A stretch of 8,513 nucleotides of DNA, taken from the NCBI GenBank assembly GCA_013820865.1, contig JACDHU010000061.1, positions 1 to 8,513 on the forward strand, given 5' to 3'. The notes below the pieces were generated by a model. The model made no database searches and had not been told where the DNA came from. It saw only the letters and a program-made list of their open reading frames with translations. The translations under genes were made by a program, and so were the position numbers. Origin of the DNA: Chloroflexota bacterium (GTDB lineage Bacteria; Chloroflexota; Limnocylindria; QHBO01). Below are positions 5,118 to 8,513 of the stretch, one piece after another (the first letter of the stretch is position 1; the number at the start of each line of letters is the position of its first letter).

Positions 5118-6662
5118 TCAGTCCGGCGCTGCCGTCATTGCCAGCGCCTCGACCATGCCGTGACGCTCGAGCCGCGTGATATCGCTGGCTAGGGACTCGA
5201 CATCACCATACTGCGCTACGAACAGCGGCGGCGAGAGGCGCCCATCTGACACCACGTGCGCGCGGTCGGCCGCCTCGTACACCTCGGGCACCTCGGTGCA
5301 GAACATGACAATGGCGTGATGGTCCGAGGCGTATTCGCGCATTAGCGTGTAGATCTCCGCCTTGCTGGCCACGTCAACGCCTCGCGTGGGCTCCTCCAGG
5401 ACGAGCACCTCGGGACGCTTGATGATTGCGGCCGCGAGCGCGACCTTCTGCTGGTTGCCGCCGCTGAGCGAGCGAATGGGCTGGGCGAGGTTGTGGACCC
5501 TTACCGAGAAGCTGTCGCGAAACTTCGCCGCCAATTGGGCCATGCGGGCCCGGCGCAGGGCGCCCAGGAATGAGGTGATCTCGCCACTCAGGCGTGACAC
5601 GATGTTTTCGCCGACTGAGAGATTGCTGAAGAGGCTCTCCTGCCGATCGGCGGCAACGAAGCCCGTTCCAGCAGCCACGGCCCGGCTGCCCTGCCGGCCG
5701 GCCACCTCGATCCTGCCGCTGCCCTTTTCGAAGCCGGCTATCGACCGCACGAGCTCCCGTGCGCCGGAACCCTCCACGCCGACCAGGGCAACGATTTCAC
5801 CGGTACGAATGTCGAGCTCAATGTCCCGGAACTCGCCCTGCTGATGTGTCCAGCCGGAGAGGACCAGCGAAGCGCCCGCCGAACCTCCTTCCCGCCTCGC
5901 GACGGCCGACGCCGCAGCCCGTTGCGTGCGGCCTACCACGAGCTCGCGGGCGATGGCGTCCTGGGTCAGGCCGTCACCCCTGAGCTCGGTCCGGCAGCGC
6001 CCGTCCAGGATGATCGCGACCCGATCGCATTGCGCAACGAGCTCGGCCAGGCGGTGCGAAACAAGGATGACGACCCGACCAGCGTCGGCCAACCGGCGCA
6101 TGCGTCGGAACAGGTCGTCCGACTCGTCCTCGGTAAGGGCCGAGTTCGGCTCGTCAAACAGGAAGACGCGCGCATCCTGGGCCAACGCCCGGGCGATCTC
6201 GGTGCGCTGCTGGACGGCCAGCGGGAGACTCTCCAGGCGCTGATCTGCCACGTCGGCGATGGCCAGGTCTTCCATCAGCCTACGCTCGTCGTCATTGAGC
6301 CCATGACGCATGAAGCGGCGCCGCTCGCGCCCCACGAGCAGGTTGTCGGCAACCGTCAAGTTGGGGAATACCTGCGGCTCTTGATGGACGATGGCCACAC
6401 GGCTGGCACCGATGGCGGGCGACCAGTCGACATCATCAATGAGGATCGCGCCGGAGTCGGCAGTCACCTCGCCGGCAAGGACCTTGATCATGGTGCTCTT
6501 GCCCGCGCCGTTGGGACCGGCGATGCCCAGAACTTCGCCGGGGCGTGCCGAGAGGGTCAGACCGTCCAGGGCGAGGGTATCGCCGTAGCGCTTGTGCAGG
6601 TCGGTGATCCGGACGCCGCTCACCGACCCGTCCGCTGCACCGGCCGCGCCGTTGCCGCTCAT
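5118..6662 (-). CDS. CUT2 sugar ABC transporter ATPase (two fused nucleotide-binding domains)
   Basis: A 514-residue RbsA/MglA-type ATPase that powers a sugar importer from the cytoplasmic face. Domain one (about 17-245) has Walker A GPNGAGKS (49-56), Q-loop Gln94, an unusual signature LPLAVQQ (147-152), Walker B ending FLFDEP (Asp170, Glu171) and H-loop His203. Domain two (about 265-495) has a degenerate Walker A, GVEGSGAR (no lysine), an intact signature LSGGNQQ (399-405), Walker B LVLEEP (Glu423, Glu424) and no switch histidine (CTEVPE). One competent ATP site, built from Walker A of domain one and the signature of domain two, is the family pattern. The ATG at 6662 overlaps the permease stop as ATGA, so translation is coupled. 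The frame is open further upstream, but only as antisense-free overlap with the permease gene. The 3' end faces the SMP-30 gene with 7 bp between stops. Confidence 0.95.
   Translation of the reverse strand: MSGNGAAGAADGSVSGVRITDLHKRYGDTLALDGLTLSARPGEVLGIAGPNGAGKSTMIKVLAGEVTADSGAILIDDVDWSPAIGASRVAIVHQEPQVFPNLTVADNLLVGRERRRFMRHGLNDDERRLMEDLAIADVADQRLESLPLAVQQRTEIARALAQDARVFLFDEPNSALTEDESDDLFRRMRRLADAGRVVILVSHRLAELVAQCDRVAIILDGRCRTELRGDGLTQDAIARELVVGRTQRAAASAVARREGGSAGASLVLSGWTHQQGEFRDIELDIRTGEIVALVGVEGSGARELVRSIAGFEKGSGRIEVAGRQGSRAVAAGTGFVAADRQESLFSNLSVGENIVSRLSGEITSFLGALRRARMAQLAAKFRDSFSVRVHNLAQPIRSLSGGNQQKVALAAAIIKRPEVLVLEEPTRGVDVASKAEIYTLMREYASDHHAIVMFCTEVPEVYEAADRAHVVSDGRLSPPLFVAQYGDVESLASDITRLERHGMVEALAMTAAPD
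5125..5148 (+). terminator. Possible hairpin terminating the plus-strand operon
   Basis: GGCGCTG (5125-5131) and CAGCGCC (5142-5148) form a perfect 7-bp inverted repeat with a 10-base loop. It starts 15 nt after the SMP-30 stop codon and lies inside the end of the opposing ATPase gene. There is no T-run, so it could only be a weak or factor-assisted terminator. Confidence 0.3.
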
Positions 6663-7699
6663 CGCAGCTTCTGGGTGAACCGATCGAGGACGACAGCTGC
6701 GATGGTCACGGTGCCGAGCAGCATCTGCTGCGCGAAGGCACCGGCAGAGATGAGTGCCAGTCCGTTGGCAAGCACGGCCAGCAGTAGCGCTCCGCCGAGG
6801 GTGCCGACGACGGTGCCACGCCCGCCGGCCAGACTGGCGCCACCGATTATGACGGCTGCGAAGACGGGGAAGAGCAGCGACTGCCCGGCGTTGACTTGCG
6901 TCGAGCCGATGAAGGCGAAGTCCAGGATGGCTGCCAGGGCCGCCATGGTCGAGCACAGCACGAACGCGACGATCTTGTAGCGGCGCACCGGCAGGCGCGC
7001 CAGCCGGGCCGCCTGCGGATTACCACCAATGGCCTTCAGCCGGAACCCGAAGACCGACCGCCCCAGCAGGAAGGCGAAGATCATGGCGGCACCGAGCATC
7101 CACAAGGCCTGCATCGGGAAGCCCAGGGGCAGGCTCTGGTTGCTCAAACCGGTAAAGAAGTCCAGCTGTGACGGGTCGATCTCCCGGCCTGTGGGCGGAT
7201 AGGTCGGATTGAACGAGGCCGTATTGCTGATGAGAATCGTGAATCCAAATACGAGTGTGCTGGAGCCCAGCGTGGCGATGAACGAGGGAATGCCCACGAT
7301 GGTGGTGAAGAATCCGTTGAAGGCCCCCACGAGGACAGCGGCGAGCAGCCCGAGCGGAATGGCCACGTAGATGGGTACGCCCCACAGGATCCATGAGACG
7401 GCGACGACCATGGCGCTGAAGCCGTAGACGCTGGCGAACGAGAGGTCGATCTCGCCCACGACGATGACCAGCGTCAGGCCCAGGCCGACGATGGCGACCG
7501 TGCTCATGTAGCGCAGCAGGCCGAGGAGGTTGTTGAAGGACAGGAACCGGCCATCCGACGCCGCCGCGAAGAGCGTCATGATGATGATGACGGCTATCAG
7601 CAGCCCGCCCACGCGGGCAATCGTGGAACCGGCGAGGCGCACGCGAGCGGAGAACGCTCGCGGCCGGTCCGCCTTGCTCGCGTCCGCCTCGCTACTCAT
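6659..7699 (-). CDS. CUT2 (ribose-type) sugar ABC transporter permease, second copy
   Basis: A 346-residue inner-membrane permease of the RbsC family (BPD_transp_2). After a polar N-terminus of about 25 residues come the first helix (about 30-47), the signature GEIDLSF (82-88), the coupling region GGNPQAARLARLPVRR (225-240) and the glycine-rich C-terminal helices with IIGGASLAGGRGTVVGTLGGALL (284-306). It belongs to the operon binding protein - permease - ATPase, 56 bp after the binding-protein stop and with a 4-bp ATGA overlap to the ATPase gene, so this set forms one complete transporter. The ATG at 7699 has a very good GGAGG site 5 nt upstream. The frame extends to a TTG at 7714, but that codon lies just upstream of the ribosome site and is rejected. 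It shares the fold but not close sequence identity with the permease at 42-1073. Confidence 0.95.
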   Translation of the reverse strand: MSSEADASKADRPRAFSARVRLAGSTIARVGGLLIAVIIIMTLFAAASDGRFLSFNNLLGLLRYMSTVAIVGLGLTLVIVVGEIDLSFASVYGFSAMVVAVSWILWGVPIYVAIPLGLLAAVLVGAFNGFFTTIVGIPSFIATLGSSTLVFGFTILISNTASFNPTYPPTGREIDPSQLDFFTGLSNQSLPLGFPMQALWMLGAAMIFAFLLGRSVFGFRLKAIGGNPQAARLARLPVRRYKIVAFVLCSTMAALAAILDFAFIGSTQVNAGQSLLFPVFAAVIIGGASLAGGRGTVVGTLGGALLLAVLANGLALISAGAFAQQMLLGTVTIAAVVLDRFTQKLR

Positions 7700-7704
7700 G
7701 GCTC

Positions 7705-7709
7705 CCTCC
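7705..7709 (-). promoter_or_regulatory. Strong ribosome binding site of the permease gene
   Basis: The minus strand reads GGGAGGGAGCC directly before the ATG at 7699, with GGAGG at 5-nt spacing. It settles the start in favour of ATG over the TTG at 7714. Confidence 0.7.
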
Positions 7710-7732
7710 CACAACAGTCTGCGTCAGGACCT

Positions 7733-7749
7733 GGGCGGCGGGACCGCCC
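7733..7749 (-). other. Intercistronic GC-rich hairpin after the binding-protein gene
   Basis: GGGCGG (7733-7738) and CCGCCC (7744-7749) form a perfect 6-bp stem with a 5-base loop, starting 6 nt after the binding-protein stop. No T-run follows on the minus strand. Hairpins in this position in importer operons often protect or partly terminate the transcript, so that more binding protein than membrane subunits is made. That role here is inferred. Confidence 0.5.
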
Positions 7750-7755
7750 GGCGGC

Positions 7756-8513
7756 TCAGCTGTCCTGGTCGAGGATTCTCTGAAGGTCTTCGCGCGCCTG
7801 CGCCGAGTTTTCCTTGGTCACCGGGAAGAGCTCCTGGCTGTTCGGCAGGATCTCCCCATCAGCGAACAGCGCGGCGCACGCGAGAGCGCCGAAACCGGCC
7901 TGCTCGCTCCACTTCTGGTCCAGAGCCACGACCTGCGTGCCGGCATCGATGCCGTCAAGCTGTCCGAGGCTGACGTTCCAGCCGAGGGTAAATATCTCGC
8001 CCTCGCGGCCGGCATCCTTGATGGCCCGGTTGGCATGCTCGGCGCCGATGTCGACGTTCTGAATGAAGTCGAGCTCGGGATTGCCCTCGATCAGCGCCTT
8101 GTAGGCGTCGTAGGTCTGCGCCGGGTCATAGCTCGTGGCCAGGGCATTCGTCTCAGTGTTGATGAATGTCGCGTCGGGGATGGCCGCCTGAATCGTTTCG
8201 CGGAAGGACTTCATGCGGCCCTGCGCCCAAAAAGCCGTCGGGTCACCACCGGAAACGCCAAAGGTCTTGAGGTCCTTATCCTCGCGCTCCATCCAGTCGA
8301 GCAGGATCTCGGCCGCCTGCTGGCCTTCCCTCTCCGGGAGCTGCGTGAAGTTGGTGAACTCGTTGCCGTTCGAGGTGACACCGACGGTGAAGACGGGAAT
8401 GCCCATCGACATCATGCGGTTCGTTATGGACGTGAAGGCGTCGGAGTCCGGCGGCTCGATCGAGATGCAATCGATTTGTTCGGTGTTGAGCAGGGCCTCG
8501 ATCTGGCCGATCT
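7756..8513 (-). CDS. Sugar ABC transporter substrate-binding protein (N-terminus cut by window)
   Basis: C-terminal 251 residues of a periplasmic-binding protein of the RbsB-like type (Peripla_BP_4), which captures the sugar outside the membrane and delivers it to the permease. The frame is open to the right edge, so the signal peptide and part of the first lobe lie outside. Visible family features are the strand-turn IEALLNTEQIDCISIEPPDSDAF with MGIPVFTVG after it, the hinge region GVSGGDPTAFWAQGRMKSFR (family consensus with an arginine and an aromatic residue for the sugar), the second-lobe stretch NVDIGAEHANRAIKDAG, and IDAGTQVVALDQKWSEQAGFGAL near the C-terminus. The internal ATG at 8415 is not the start, because conserved sequence continues upstream of it. 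It is followed by a hairpin, then by the permease and ATPase genes. The related proteins bind pentoses, hexoses, polyols or autoinducer-2; the ligand here is unknown. Confidence 0.93.
   Translation of the reverse strand, partial: IGQIEALLNTEQIDCISIEPPDSDAFTSITNRMMSMGIPVFTVGVTSNGNEFTNFTQLPEREGQQAAEILLDWMEREDKDLKTFGVSGGDPTAFWAQGRMKSFRETIQAAIPDATFINTETNALATSYDPAQTYDAYKALIEGNPELDFIQNVDIGAEHANRAIKDAGREGEIFTLGWNVSLGQLDGIDAGTQVVALDQKWSEQAGFGALACAALFADGEILPNSQELFPVTKENSAQAREDLQRILDQDS

Noticed and set aside
6663..6956. N-terminal extension of the ATPase frame
   Set aside because: It overlaps the permease gene on the same strand in another frame and reads as arginine-rich low-complexity sequence. The RbsA homology starts after the ATG at 6662.
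5844..6980. Plus-strand open frame of about 378 codons across the ATPase and permease genes
   Set aside because: It is antisense to two genes with clear Walker and permease motifs and has no recognisable domain.
7733..7749. Hairpin as a full intrinsic terminator between binding protein and permease
   Set aside because: No T-run follows on the transcribed strand and the permease just downstream has no clear promoter of its own, so complete termination is unlikely.

Overview
The window is one gene-dense, high-GC stretch (roughly 60-65% G+C by eye) from a bacterium. The largest gap between genes is about 130 bp. I see no RNA genes, mobile elements, CRISPR arrays or origins. The mix of ribose-type sugar ABC transporters, an SMP-30 lactonase, a ceramidase-fold hydrolase and a split dihydrolipoyl acyltransferase resembles carbohydrate-catabolic loci of Chloroflexota (Thermomicrobia-like) or high-GC Actinomycetota. 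That placement is an inference from gene content; there is no marker gene here.

There are three transcription blocks. (1) Right block, minus strand, from the right edge to 5118: a complete CUT2 (ribose/xylose-type) ABC importer in the order substrate-binding protein (5' end cut by the window), permease, and double-domain ATPase. A GC-rich hairpin follows the binding-protein gene, and the permease and ATPase genes overlap by ATGA. (2) Middle block, plus strand, 3742-5110: a VOC (glyoxalase-fold) metalloprotein and an SMP-30/gluconolactonase-family protein, 28 bp apart. This block converges on the ATPase gene with only 7 bp between the two stop codons. (3) Left block, minus strand, 3660 to the left edge: a neutral-ceramidase-fold zinc hydrolase, a free-standing lipoyl-domain protein, a free-standing E2 acyltransferase catalytic domain and a second CUT2 permease. 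It probably continues past the left edge. Blocks 2 and 3 diverge from a shared 81-bp promoter region.

A plausible overall reading (inference) is a catabolic island for a sugar or sugar-like compound. The importer brings it in; the lactonase, VOC protein and zinc hydrolase process it; and a lipoate-dependent 2-oxo acid dehydrogenase, whose E1 and E3 genes are not in the window, converts a 2-oxo acid to an acyl-CoA. The substrate cannot be read from the sequence.

The most unusual points are: the E2 enzyme split into a lipoyl protein and a catalytic protein with no peripheral subunit-binding domain, placed between a hydrolase and a sugar permease; a ceramidase-fold protein that keeps the apparent zinc ligands but lacks the ceramidase serine; and two different CUT2 permeases in separate operons. 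Several genes have better-supported starts than their longest open frames suggest, and these are explained gene by gene.
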